From Aliirhizobium wenxiniae (GTDB taxonomy: Bacteria > Pseudomonadota > Alphaproteobacteria > Rhizobiales > Rhizobiaceae), in contig NZ_JACHEG010000002.1 of assembly GCF_014201355.1 (NCBI RefSeq), positions 1,302,001-1,366,000 of the forward strand: a stretch of DNA of 64,000 bases. Direction: 5' to 3'. The notes under the pieces were generated by a model that was not told the origin of the DNA, ran no database searches, and was given only the letters and a program-made list of their open reading frames with translations. Position numbers and translations under genes: made by a program. Every line of letters begins with the position of its first letter. Position 1 is the stretch's first letter. Positions 28,728 through 35,921 of the stretch are shown here, in pieces.

Positions 28728-29239
28728 TGCCTATGGCCTCCGTAACTCAAGATGCCTATTGCCCACGCTGTGGCGGCAAGGACTTCGTCAAGAACGGCAG
28801 AGTACGGAACATGCAGCGTTTCCGTTGCCGGTCATGCAGTTTGAACTTCGTGGACGAGCCAAAGCATCGCTGGCCGCCCTCCTCCAAGCTTATCAACATC
28901 ATGTTTGCGAGGGCGGGTGAAGGACCTGAAACAGCGTTAGAAATCGCCCGGGTTGACCGATGGATACTGGAAGCGAAAGAACACCATCCTTGGTTCATAA
29001 GAGCCTTGGCCGAGTTCGCAGTCAACAATGCTAGCCGTAGAGGCGAGACGCTGGAGAGCCTTCTGATACGCACCTGGGAACTCTACGCACACATCACCGA
29101 GCGCCACCCAGAGCCCTTCTACGATGTGCTGGCACCGGATTTGTACCTCGACATGTTCATAATCGGAGATGAGCCCTTTAGGAACGAGTTGCGTGACTGG
29201 CTGGCTGCGCATTCATCCCACTCGAATTTCGCAGGCTAG
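28727..29239 (+). CDS. Zinc-ribbon protein, InsA-like N terminus
   Basis: A 170-residue protein. Residues 12-37 form a CPRC...CRSC zinc ribbon (Cys12, 15, 34, 37) similar to the N terminus of IS1-type InsA and other transposase-associated ribbons, so DNA binding is likely. The rest is helical and acidic with no transposase catalytic motif, and shows no match I recognise. It starts inside the stop codon of the membrane microprotein. It may be a domesticated DNA-binding protein of the element. Confidence 0.65.
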   Translation: MPMASVTQDAYCPRCGGKDFVKNGRVRNMQRFRCRSCSLNFVDEPKHRWPPSSKLINIMFARAGEGPETALEIARVDRWILEAKEHHPWFIRALAEFAVNNASRRGETLESLLIRTWELYAHITERHPEPFYDVLAPDLYLDMFIIGDEPFRNELRDWLAAHSSHSNFAG

Positions 29240-29257
29240 TCGGTGGTAGCCGCCCCG

Positions 29258-29410
29258 TCGATTACCGCCCACTTATGGCAGACGGCACCAATTACCCCTC
29301 ACATATAGAAGAAGAAGGCTGGCGGCGATTGCCACACCCTTTAGGACAGAGCCGCCAACGGCAGCCCCTGCCCCTTCCTCGTGCCGTGTCGATTACCACG
29401 CACATATGGA
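29258..29410 (+). repeat. Three iteron-like repeats before the ParB-domain gene
   Basis: The 324-base gap between the zinc-ribbon and ParB genes has no gene. Instead, a motif of about 20 bases near CGATTACCNCNCACWTATGG occurs at about 29259-29278, 29289-29308 and 29390-29409, all on the same strand, 30 and 101 bases apart. They look like binding sites for a protein of the element, such as ParB or the zinc-ribbon protein, or like replication iterons. Confidence 0.5.
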
Positions 29411-29477
29411 GAACCACGCGCTCACGCGACCCGATAGCCGGGAGTTGGTTCAACCGCTCACGTTCGTCTCAGCCTAG

Positions 29478-29513
29478 CCCCGGTGATCAGATCGATTGCC
29501 GGGGTCTTTTTCT
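29478..29513 (+). terminator. Terminator before the ParB-domain gene
   Basis: Stem CCCCGG/CCGGGG (29478-29483/29499-29504) with a 15-base loop and tail TCTTTTTCTG. It closes the transcript from the integrase/zinc-ribbon side or attenuates the next gene. Confidence 0.55.
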
Positions 29514-29563
29514 GCCGTGCTGGTGACGGACGATCACAACAAGAACCTAAGACGAGAACGAAG

Positions 29564-30502
29564 ATGCAAGAATTCAACAACACAACACCCTCCTCACGGG
29601 CTCAGGGCGCTGCCTGCAGCCTTCCGCATGATCTGAAGGCCCTGACGTTCAGCAGGGCGCTGGACGCTCTCAGGCAGGCCCAAAAAGCCACCGCGAAGAT
29701 CGACGACGAGCCGAGCCGTCTCCCGATTTCACAGCTCGAAGAGTTGCCGAAGGTGTTCCAGATCAGGAGCGCCGAAGTGGACGATCGGCATGTCACCGAT
29801 CTGCTCAAGGCCCTGAACATCCACGGCGCGCTCGATCCAATCATGGTCTGGCGATGCGGTGGCCGAAACTTCGTGGTGGATGGTCATCACCGGATTGCCG
29901 CCTATCGGCTCTGGCGGAAGTCCAAGGAGCTGCCTGTCGTCTTCTTCAAGGGCACCATCGATGAGGCCATCGAACATGCCGAAGCGGTCAACGGAAAAGC
30001 GAGCCTTGGCATTACCTACGAGGAGCGATCGAACTACGCATGGAAACTGGTGGTCCATGCCGAACTTCTTGGCAAGTTGTCCAAGGCGCAGCTCGTCAGG
30101 CGAGCCAACATCGCCAAGGGTACAATCGATAACATGCGAGCCGCCTTCTCAGTCTTGGGCGTGCGAGCTGTCAGCCTGCCGGGTTGGCGGGATGCAATGA
30201 CGGAATGGAAGAAGGGCCTGCAGGATGGAGATCAGGACTTCGATGAAAGCTGGCAAGAGGCGGAAGCTATGAAGATCGTCGATCGATTGGGCAAGGAGTT
30301 CGGTAAGCGACTTGCGAAGAAGCCGGAGATCGCAGCCAAAGCCTTTAGCCATCTCCTCGGCAGGAAATCCCGAGATGTCGCGGTTTTGATGCTGGAGGAG
30401 GACGGCCTCACGCCCATACTGCGCGATGAAGATGGCAATGAGATCGATGATCTGGATAGCTACGAGCGGCCCCTCCGCGAGCTGCCAGAAATCCCGTTCT
30501 GA
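29564..30502 (+). CDS. ParB/Srx-type N-terminal domain protein
   Basis: A 312-residue protein. Residues about 40-150 are a ParB/sulfiredoxin-like domain: an ISQLEELP entry strand, then VVDGHHRIAAYRLW with the DGHHR signature at 106-110. A helix-turn-helix follows (LSKAQLVRRANIAKGTIDNMRAAF), then a charged helical tail. There is no ParA beside it, so classic partition is not assured; standalone ParB-like proteins in mobile elements can be regulators or CTP/ATP switches. ATG 29564 was chosen over the upstream start at 29483, which lies in the terminator. The ribosome site is weak. Confidence 0.75.
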   Translation: MQEFNNTTPSSRAQGAACSLPHDLKALTFSRALDALRQAQKATAKIDDEPSRLPISQLEELPKVFQIRSAEVDDRHVTDLLKALNIHGALDPIMVWRCGGRNFVVDGHHRIAAYRLWRKSKELPVVFFKGTIDEAIEHAEAVNGKASLGITYEERSNYAWKLVVHAELLGKLSKAQLVRRANIAKGTIDNMRAAFSVLGVRAVSLPGWRDAMTEWKKGLQDGDQDFDESWQEAEAMKIVDRLGKEFGKRLAKKPEIAAKAFSHLLGRKSRDVAVLMLEEDGLTPILRDEDGNEIDDLDSYERPLRELPEIPF

Positions 30503-30723
30503 CCCATTTCCTGCCCACTGCTTAGGTGCCCATTTTGGGCAGGCGATAGACACGATTGCGGCCTTGGCCTTTCTCTTCAATTGCGAGAGGCGGGCCGAGG
30601 TCGGGACTTTTATGGCGGAAAATTCCGAGAGGCCAATCAGATATAAGGCTTTCTTCAGTTCCCCCGGTAGGGCGGTCGATAGCGCGATCGCGAGATTGGA
30701 ACGCGCCTGATCGACTTGACGAT

Positions 30724-30745
30724 ATGAGTATATAAAGCTACTCAT
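30724..30745. promoter_or_regulatory. Perfect inverted-repeat operator before the Xre/GrlR gene
   Basis: ATGAGTA, eight bases, TACTCAT. A TTGACG hexamer ends three bases before the left arm (30716-30721), so the repeat covers the likely promoter. It sits 23 bases before the regulator start and is the expected place for Xre-type autorepression. Confidence 0.6.
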
Positions 30746-30768
30746 TGACGAGCATGAAAGGATACTCT

Positions 30769-31347
30769 ATGTTAATGACCAGTAACGACCTTAGAGCCGC
30801 GATAACCGAATTAGGGCTGACCCAATCCGAGTTCGCGCGCTTGTTGAACGTATCAAACGGTGCAGTCGCACAGTGGCTGTCTGAAGCTCGGGCAATCCCG
30901 GGACCAGCAATCGCTTACGTCTCCCTCTTAATGCGCTCTCCGAGTTCGCTGCGACAACAGGAAGTAAACAACGTTCGCAAAGGAACACTGCAAATGCGCA
31001 ATGGCATGTACCTCATTCATTTCACCGGCTCTGATGGAGACGGCTATGCCACTCTGACCTTCGAGGACGGTTACGCCTATGGCTTCGATACCGGTGGTGG
31101 CCAGTATGATGGCACCTACACCCATACTGGCCTGCTGGGCTTGGTGCAGGTTGACATTAAGGTCCGGATGCCCCCGAACGTCGCCAGCGTAGTCGGTGGC
31201 GTCTCACAGCGCTTCGAATGGGTCCTCCCGGTCTCTACTAAGCTGGATTTGAGTGCAGACCGCGGCGTCATTCAGGTCTCAACCGGACTTGGCCCCGCAG
31301 TCAGGGCTGAATTCCAGCGCATGCGCGATCTGCCCAAGGCCGCCTAG
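30769..31347 (+). CDS. Xre-type HTH fused to a GrlR-like domain
   Basis: A 192-residue protein in two parts. Residues 17-50 are a Cro/Xre-like HTH (LTQSEFARLLNVSNGAVAQWL). From residue 76 on (MRNGMYLIHFTGSDGDGYAT) comes a beta-rich domain with the strand pattern and the Gly/Tyr repeats (GGGQYDGTYTHTG) of GrlR-family negative regulators. The start at 30769 has AAAGG seven bases upstream; earlier in-frame starts at 30745 and 30754 fall in or next to the operator. The likely role is a repressor that governs the element, with the GrlR-like part binding a partner. Confidence 0.65.
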   Translation: MLMTSNDLRAAITELGLTQSEFARLLNVSNGAVAQWLSEARAIPGPAIAYVSLLMRSPSSLRQQEVNNVRKGTLQMRNGMYLIHFTGSDGDGYATLTFEDGYAYGFDTGGGQYDGTYTHTGLLGLVQVDIKVRMPPNVASVVGGVSQRFEWVLPVSTKLDLSADRGVIQVSTGLGPAVRAEFQRMRDLPKAA

Positions 31348-31495
31348 CCCCGCCTCTGGATAGGCCCGATAAACATGGGGGCGGGTTCACGGCCCCCACG
31401 CCCTATAGCGTAGTTGACCACGATAGCGGTGAAGCACCAACTCGCCTCGGCTGCGCAACTTCGCCGACATCCCAGTGATCTCATCTGAAGACCTT

Positions 31496-31608
31496 TGTCC
31501 GATAGGGCATACCATAGCGGACACCTCGCCAAATCCTCCCATCGTGTCCGATAGGGTTGACATCGTTCTTTCGTACACATATTCATTCGGACGCAATCCT
31601 ATCGGACA
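31496..31608 (+). promoter_or_regulatory. Putative res site (three subsites) of the resolvase
   Basis: Arms related to TGTCCGATAGG form three units. Site I, 31496-31523, is 28 bp with TGTCCG/CGGACA ends and a central AT. Site II, 31545-31578, is 34 bp. Site III, 31584-31608, is about 25 bp and ends CCTATCGGACA. Spacers are 21 and 5 bases and the resolvase starts 14 bases later. Lengths, order and spacing match the res of Tn3/gamma-delta. The rest of the 274-base gap from 31348 holds no gene that I see. Confidence 0.65.
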
Positions 31609-31621
31609 TTCGGAGTGAACC

Positions 31622-32257
31622 TTGGCAACCTTCCTATACGCTCGCGTCTCTACCTCTGAGCAGACCCTTGACCACCAGAAGACCCAAGCCGAGAAGGCAG
31701 GCTTTCAGTTCGATCACGTCATCGCTGATCAGGGCGTATCAGGTGTGTCGGTCTTGATGAGGGACCGCCCGGAAGGCAAGCGTCTCTTCGACATGCTGCG
31801 AGCTGGCGACACGCTGGTCGTTCGGTGGGTCGATCGCCTTGGCCGAAATTATGCTGACGTGATCGACACTATTCGAGAGTTCATGAGACGCGGCGTTGTG
31901 GTCAGGACCGTGATCAACAACATGACGTTCGACGGCTCGACCGCTGACCCCATGCAGATGGCGGTGAGAGATGCGATGATCAGCTTCATGGCCGCATCCG
32001 CGCAGGCGCAGGTCGAAGCTACGAAGGAAGCCCAGAAGGCTGCTATCGAGGCCCTGAAGGCGAAAGACGACGGCACGTATAAGGGCCGCAAGCCCAGCTT
32101 CACGCGAGCCGCATACGAGACGGTGGTCAACCTGCTAGGCAAAAACGCAAGCGTGTCAGAGATCGCCCAGGCATCAGGCATCAGCCGCCAGACGGTCTAC
32201 AGGATCAAGGAGAACCCAGCGGCAGCGGAGAAGGCATTGGCGTTGTGGTCGCTATAG
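31622..32257 (+). CDS. Serine resolvase/invertase
   Basis: A 211-residue small serine recombinase. The catalytic N terminus is FLYARVSTSEQ with Arg8 and Ser10, followed by the QGVSGVSV and DTLVVRWVDRLGRN motifs. A long E helix leads to a C-terminal Hin-type HTH (ASVSEIAQASGISRQTVYRIK). The start is TTG 31622 with GGAG six bases upstream. With a res-like site directly upstream it is likely a resolvase that resolves multimers of the excised element and represses itself. Confidence 0.93.
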   Translation: MATFLYARVSTSEQTLDHQKTQAEKAGFQFDHVIADQGVSGVSVLMRDRPEGKRLFDMLRAGDTLVVRWVDRLGRNYADVIDTIREFMRRGVVVRTVINNMTFDGSTADPMQMAVRDAMISFMAASAQAQVEATKEAQKAAIEALKAKDDGTYKGRKPSFTRAAYETVVNLLGKNASVSEIAQASGISRQTVYRIKENPAAAEKALALWSL

Positions 32258-32348
32258 CGATCTGGCTGAATTTCTGATCGTCGGTTTGCCTTACCCCGAT
32301 AATGTCTTTTCGGCCTGTCTGTGGTCAGCCCCAGCGGCCTCAAGATTT

Positions 32349-32380
32349 CCGGTACACAAAACCGCCACCGCATGGTACAC
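32349..32380 (+). promoter_or_regulatory. Candidate integrase arm-binding sites (right)
   Basis: CCGGTACACAAA at 32349-32360 repeats the left-end unit exactly, and a further GGTACAC starts at 32374. They lie in the gene-free stretch 32258-32475, which otherwise shows nothing that I can name. Confidence 0.45.
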
Positions 32381-32475
32381 ACGCCCCACAGTATCGGTGA
32401 GGAAGCCATCTCGCAAGACATTGAAAACGTGACGCTTTAAGACACAGAGATGATGCCCTCGGCAAGCTTGGCTCG

Positions 32476-32504
32476 CCTCTTCTGGGCACCATTCCCATTG
32501 TTTA
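32476..32504 (+). repeat. Right attachment repeat (att, 29 bp)
   Basis: Identical to 26938-26966. It keeps the tRNA 3' acceptor strand and CCA but the upstream sequence is not a tRNA, as expected for the far end of an element in a tRNA gene. Confidence 0.92.
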
Positions 32505-32516
32505 TGCTTAGTAATT

Positions 32517-32544
32517 GGCCCGCTTGCGGGCCTTTACTGTTTTC
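32517..32544 (+). terminator. Displaced tRNA-Leu terminator
   Basis: Stem GGCCCG/CGGGCC with loop CTTG and tail TTTACTGTTTT, 12 bases beyond the right att repeat. Before integration this hairpin would have ended the tRNA-Leu transcript. The rest of 32545-32630 shows nothing notable. Confidence 0.6.
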
Positions 32545-32630
32545 GGGATTCGGGTCGCAGACCACCCGTTCAGGCCTGCCGGATCAGGTCATTTCCACAG
32601 TGAAACTACCCGCGATCTGCGGGCGAAAAA

Positions 32631-32999
32631 TCATTCGGGAAGATGGCGTGGATTGAGGCCCGGGACCCATTGGGTGTTGGGCATATGCGTGCCGGTATAG
32701 GTGACGCCGCTCGGGGTTTCGCAGCGATAGACCTGGACCGGCAGATCATCGAGAATGCTGCCGCGGAACCGGCGGCGCGGCTCGGACGTGTAACCGACGC
32801 CGGTCGTGCAGCGATAGCCTTCCGGAGCATGCTTGGCGACGCGCGGCTCTTCCGGAACGACACCGGGAAGATCCTTGAAATAGGTATTCATCGAAGGACC
32901 GAACGCATTGCCTTCGGCGGCAAAGACCACGGAGGGCACTGCCGCGAGGATGAGCACGACCAGCATCGTTGCGGGCAATATCCATGCACCTTTGAGCAT
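32631..32999 (-). CDS. Exported hypothetical protein
   Basis: A 122-residue protein with a Sec signal peptide (LPATMLVVLILAAVPSVVFA, cleavage near residue 27). The mature part has two Cys residues (YRCTT and YRCET) that could form a disulfide, and ends NTQWVPGLNPRHLPE. The ATG at 32999 has GGAG nine bases upstream; an upstream in-frame ATG at 33014 has its GAGG too close. Function unknown. It sits directly beyond the integrated element, so is core genome. Confidence 0.7.
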   Translation of the reverse strand: MLKGAWILPATMLVVLILAAVPSVVFAAEGNAFGPSMNTYFKDLPGVVPEEPRVAKHAPEGYRCTTGVGYTSEPRRRFRGSILDDLPVQVYRCETPSGVTYTGTHMPNTQWVPGLNPRHLPE

Positions 33000-33049
33000 C
33001 TTGCTGAACTCCATACCTCGGACTGCTGTTCCATCTACAGATAGGTGTA

Positions 33050-33074
33050 GCCGGTCATGGATGCCATGACCGGC
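33050..33074. terminator. Strong hairpin after the NlpC/P60 gene
   Basis: Perfect 11-bp stem GCCGGTCATGG/CCATGACCGGC around three bases. It lies between the two minus-strand genes. There is no T tail, so it may protect the 3' end rather than terminate. Confidence 0.4.
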
Positions 33075-33130
33075 AGGCCAACATTCTCGTGATGACGAAG
33101 CCGGGATCATGAAGGTGTTGCCTGTTCGCG

Positions 33131-33976
33131 TCAGGCGATCCGGCGATAGCCGGTCGGCTGCTCGTAAAGCCAGCCGATACGTTTCACCGCCGCTTCGAAA
33201 TTCTCGCGCGCCACGGTCATCGTGTGACCGTTCGCATGCAACAGCGTTTCTTCGTCTTCCATGATGCCGACATGGCCTTTCCAGAAGACGAGATCGCCGC
33301 GACGGAGCGCATCACGGGCAATCGCATGGCCGAAAGAGGCCTGCATGTCGGAGTCACGCGGTGCGCTTTTGCCGACCATCATCAGGGCCAGCTGGACGAG
33401 GCCGGAACAATCGATGCCGAAACCCGAGCGTCCACCCCAGAGGTAAGGCGTCTCGATGAACTTCGTTGCGACAGACACATAATCGTCCGCCATTGCCTCG
33501 CCGACCGGCAGGCAATGGGCGGCGATAACAGCTCCACCGCCGGCCAGAAGGAAATAGCGCGTGCCGCGCGTTTCCGCATCGCCGATGACGGTGACGAGGC
33601 TCCCCATTGAAAATGCCTTGATCGGCGGCTTGCGCAGCTCCGCTTCCGGGTAAAGGAAGGTCCGCGCGGCGGTGATCCGGTGCGTCGGCTCAATCAACGG
33701 GCCAATCATCTCTTCCGGCAGATAGCCGACATAACCGTCAGCATCAGCCTGCACCCAGGCGAAACCATTTGCACGATCGAAGACCCGGACACTCTCGCCA
33801 AAGAGAAGTTCCGTATCTATACCGCGGCCAATATCCGGGAACGGCCGCAAGGCCGCTACGGGGCCGATAACGGACGCAGGCTCGCCCTTCACGAAGCGGG
33901 TTGCCTCGACCTGTCCCTTCAGCGCTTCCGCTGCGAGATCCGGGCGGAAGGCATTTAGGCGTCTGTCCAATTCCAT
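33131..33976 (-). CDS. NlpC/P60 cell-wall peptidase with SH3-like domains
   Basis: A 281-residue enzyme. Two SH3b-like regions (about residues 35-150) precede an NlpC/P60 domain with the catalytic Cys in FGIDCSGLVQLAL, the His in GHVGIMED and the polar third residue near LLHANGHTM. Such enzymes cut D-Glu-diaminopimelate links in peptidoglycan. It has no signal peptide, so it may recycle muropeptides in the cytosol, which fits the adjacent aminopeptidase. ATG 33976 has AAGGA seven bases upstream; ATG 33991 overlaps the MarR stop and is the alternative. Confidence 0.88.
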   Translation of the reverse strand: MELDRRLNAFRPDLAAEALKGQVEATRFVKGEPASVIGPVAALRPFPDIGRGIDTELLFGESVRVFDRANGFAWVQADADGYVGYLPEEMIGPLIEPTHRITAARTFLYPEAELRKPPIKAFSMGSLVTVIGDAETRGTRYFLLAGGGAVIAAHCLPVGEAMADDYVSVATKFIETPYLWGGRSGFGIDCSGLVQLALMMVGKSAPRDSDMQASFGHAIARDALRRGDLVFWKGHVGIMEDEETLLHANGHTMTVARENFEAAVKRIGWLYEQPTGYRRIA

Positions 33977-33987
33977 TGTCTTGTCCT

Positions 33988-34338
33988 TCATGAGGCGGGA
34001 CGTCTTGCTTCCCGGATGATCAGGTCGCCGAGTTTTTCCAGATAAAGCGCGCCGCCGACGGTTCGTTTTATCACGACATTGCGCCGATCGCGATCATCCC
34101 TGACGCGATCGACGAGACCGAGTTCGCCCATCCTATCAAGTGCACGGGTGATCACGGGCTTGGTAACGCCGAGCGTTTCGGCAAGTCCCCGCACCGTATG
34201 CGGCGGCGGGATCAGATAGATCTGCAGCAGGATCGCTATCTGTCGCAATGTCAGGTCTGCCGCTTCGCCCCTCACCTCTTCCAGCGAAACGCGGCGCCAC
34301 AGCCCCAAGGCCTCCGTTGCGGTCAATTCGATCGGCAT
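33988..34338 (-). CDS. MarR-family transcriptional regulator
   Basis: A 116-residue winged-helix regulator (LTLRQIAILLQIYLIPPPHTVRGLAETLGVTKPVITRALDRMGELGLVDR). The wing residues DRDRRNVVI are clear. It lies between an aminopeptidase and an NlpC/P60 gene on the same strand and just overlaps or abuts the latter, so all three are likely one unit. The effector is unknown. Confidence 0.85.
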   Translation of the reverse strand: MPIELTATEALGLWRRVSLEEVRGEAADLTLRQIAILLQIYLIPPPHTVRGLAETLGVTKPVITRALDRMGELGLVDRVRDDRDRRNVVIKRTVGGALYLEKLGDLIIREARRPAS

Positions 34339-34392
34339 CCGATACCTCCAACGGACGCCGATCGTAACGTCAAACCGTTACCGGTCTGTTTT

Positions 34393-35793
34393 TCACTTCC
34401 CGGCTTGCGCCATGTCGCGGATGACGCGATAGAGCGCCCGGATGGCGAAGGCTTCCCCACCCACCGGGGCATGCGGTTTTTCGGACGGGTTCCATCCGTA
34501 AATGTCGAAATGGATCCAGCTTGGCGATGCCGTGACGAAGCGCTTGAGGAACAAGGCCGCATTGATCGAACCTGCCATGCCGCCAGAGGGCGAATTGGTG
34601 ATGTCGGCCGCACGAGTGCGCAGATCCTTGTCGTAGCCCATCCAGAGCGGCATGCGCCAGACCGGATCAGCAGCCTCTTTCGCCGCCAGTGACAGCTTGC
34701 CCGCCAAGTCCTCGTCATCGGTAAAGAACGGCGCAAGTTCCGGTCCAAGCGCCACACGGGCGGCGCCTGTGAGCGTCGCCATGTCGATCAAGAGATCCGG
34801 TGGGGTTTCGTCGGCGTAGGCGAGCGCATCGGCAAGCACCAAGCGGCCTTCGGCATCGGTATTGTCGATCTGGACGGTGATGCCCTTGCGGCTCTTGTAG
34901 ATATCGCCCGGACGGAAAGCATTCGAGGAGATCGAGTTTTCGACAGCCGGAACCAGGACTGTCAGGTCGACGGGCAGACCTGCATCCATGATCATCAAAG
35001 CAAGCCCCATGACATTGGCGGCACCGCCCATGTCCTTCTTCATAAGGGCCATTCCGGTCGCGGTCTTGATATCCAGGCCGCCGGTATCGAAGCAAACCCC
35101 CTTGCCGACGAGCGTGACACGCGGATTTCCCTTTGTGCCCCAGCGCATCTCCAGCAGGCGTGGGGCAACCGCGCTCGCCCGGCCGACAGTGTGGATCAGC
35201 GGAAAGTTCTTCTCCAGGAGATCGTCACCAACGATCGAGGTGACGAGTGCACCGTAATGTTCGCCAAGCGCACGGAACGTCGCCTCAAGATTATCCGGGC
35301 CCATGTCATTGGTCGGCGTGTTGATGAGATCGCGCGCGAGCAGAACACCGGCAAGCTGCCTTTCGATATCCACGGCATCGGCATCACCGGAAACCGCAAG
35401 CCGTGCATCCCTTGGTTTTTCGGATTTGTATTTGGCGAATGAATAGCTGCCGAGACCAAAGCCGAGAGCCAGGTGATCCGCAGCGATACCTTGCGCGTCG
35501 ATCGACCAGTCGCCAGGGGGAAGGAGCTTTGCAAGCCTGCCAGTCAGGAACGGCGATTCGGCCCGATCGCTGCCGAGACCAAAAAGCACCCGGGATATCG
35601 ATCCTCCTTCACCGGGGACGACGAGAACAGAGCCCGCGTCGGCCTTAAAACCTGATGCTTTTACCCAGTCAGCGGCATCGGGCGGAAGCGTTCTGCCTTC
35701 CAGATCGGCTGGCGTAACCGCAGTCACGGGCTTGGTGACAGCGCCTGCAGGTGCGAAAAACGAGGGGCGATGGATATGCTGGAAAGGCGTCAT
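34393..35793 (-). CDS. M17 leucyl aminopeptidase family protein
   Basis: A 466-residue metallopeptidase. The C-terminal catalytic domain has the two-metal motifs GKGVCFDTGGLDIK (Lys and Asp ligands), ALMKKDMGGAA, and the family signature NTDAEGRLVLADAL. The N-terminal third is the usual variable domain. It removes N-terminal residues from peptides in the cytosol. Next to an NlpC/P60 hydrolase it may degrade cell-wall peptides. The ATG follows a short leader. Confidence 0.93.
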   Translation of the reverse strand: MTPFQHIHRPSFFAPAGAVTKPVTAVTPADLEGRTLPPDAADWVKASGFKADAGSVLVVPGEGGSISRVLFGLGSDRAESPFLTGRLAKLLPPGDWSIDAQGIAADHLALGFGLGSYSFAKYKSEKPRDARLAVSGDADAVDIERQLAGVLLARDLINTPTNDMGPDNLEATFRALGEHYGALVTSIVGDDLLEKNFPLIHTVGRASAVAPRLLEMRWGTKGNPRVTLVGKGVCFDTGGLDIKTATGMALMKKDMGGAANVMGLALMIMDAGLPVDLTVLVPAVENSISSNAFRPGDIYKSRKGITVQIDNTDAEGRLVLADALAYADETPPDLLIDMATLTGAARVALGPELAPFFTDDEDLAGKLSLAAKEAADPVWRMPLWMGYDKDLRTRAADITNSPSGGMAGSINAALFLKRFVTASPSWIHFDIYGWNPSEKPHAPVGGEAFAIRALYRVIRDMAQAGK

Positions 35794-35921
35794 GGCAGCT
35801 TTGATAACCTTCGGGAATCATTGGTCTTAACAATTCGTTAGGGTTAACAGTTTATTGCTGGATGGGAAATGCGCCACTCTTCATTGCCCTGGAAGACGGC
35901 AGGGCAACGACCGATGAGACC

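Larger units (their letters stand above)
26938..32504. mobile_element. Small tRNA-Leu integrative element (about 5.6 kb)
   Basis: Bounded by a perfect 29-bp direct repeat whose left copy (26938-26966) contains the tRNA-Leu 3' end and whose right copy (32476-32504) has no tRNA before it. The first gene inside is a tyrosine integrase reading away from the tRNA. Cargo: a microprotein, a zinc-ribbon protein, a ParB-domain protein, an Xre/GrlR-like regulator and a serine resolvase with its own res. There are no phage structural, conjugation or recognisable relaxase genes, so transfer would need help. The ParB and resolvase genes suggest maintenance of a circular form. Confidence 0.9.

Noticed and set aside
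29564..30502. A full parABS partition system
   Set aside because: No ParA ATPase gene is in the element, so only a ParB-like protein can be claimed.
30149..30745. A 198-codon minus-strand frame in the integrative element
   Set aside because: Overlaps the ParB-domain gene end and the operator; composition does not look like protein and there is no ribosome site.
31387..31596. A 69-codon minus-strand frame upstream of the resolvase
   Set aside because: It covers the res-like subsites, whose symmetry explains the sequence better.
26938..32504. Prophage or conjugative element
   Set aside because: No capsid, portal, terminase, relaxase or type IV secretion genes were seen between the att repeats.
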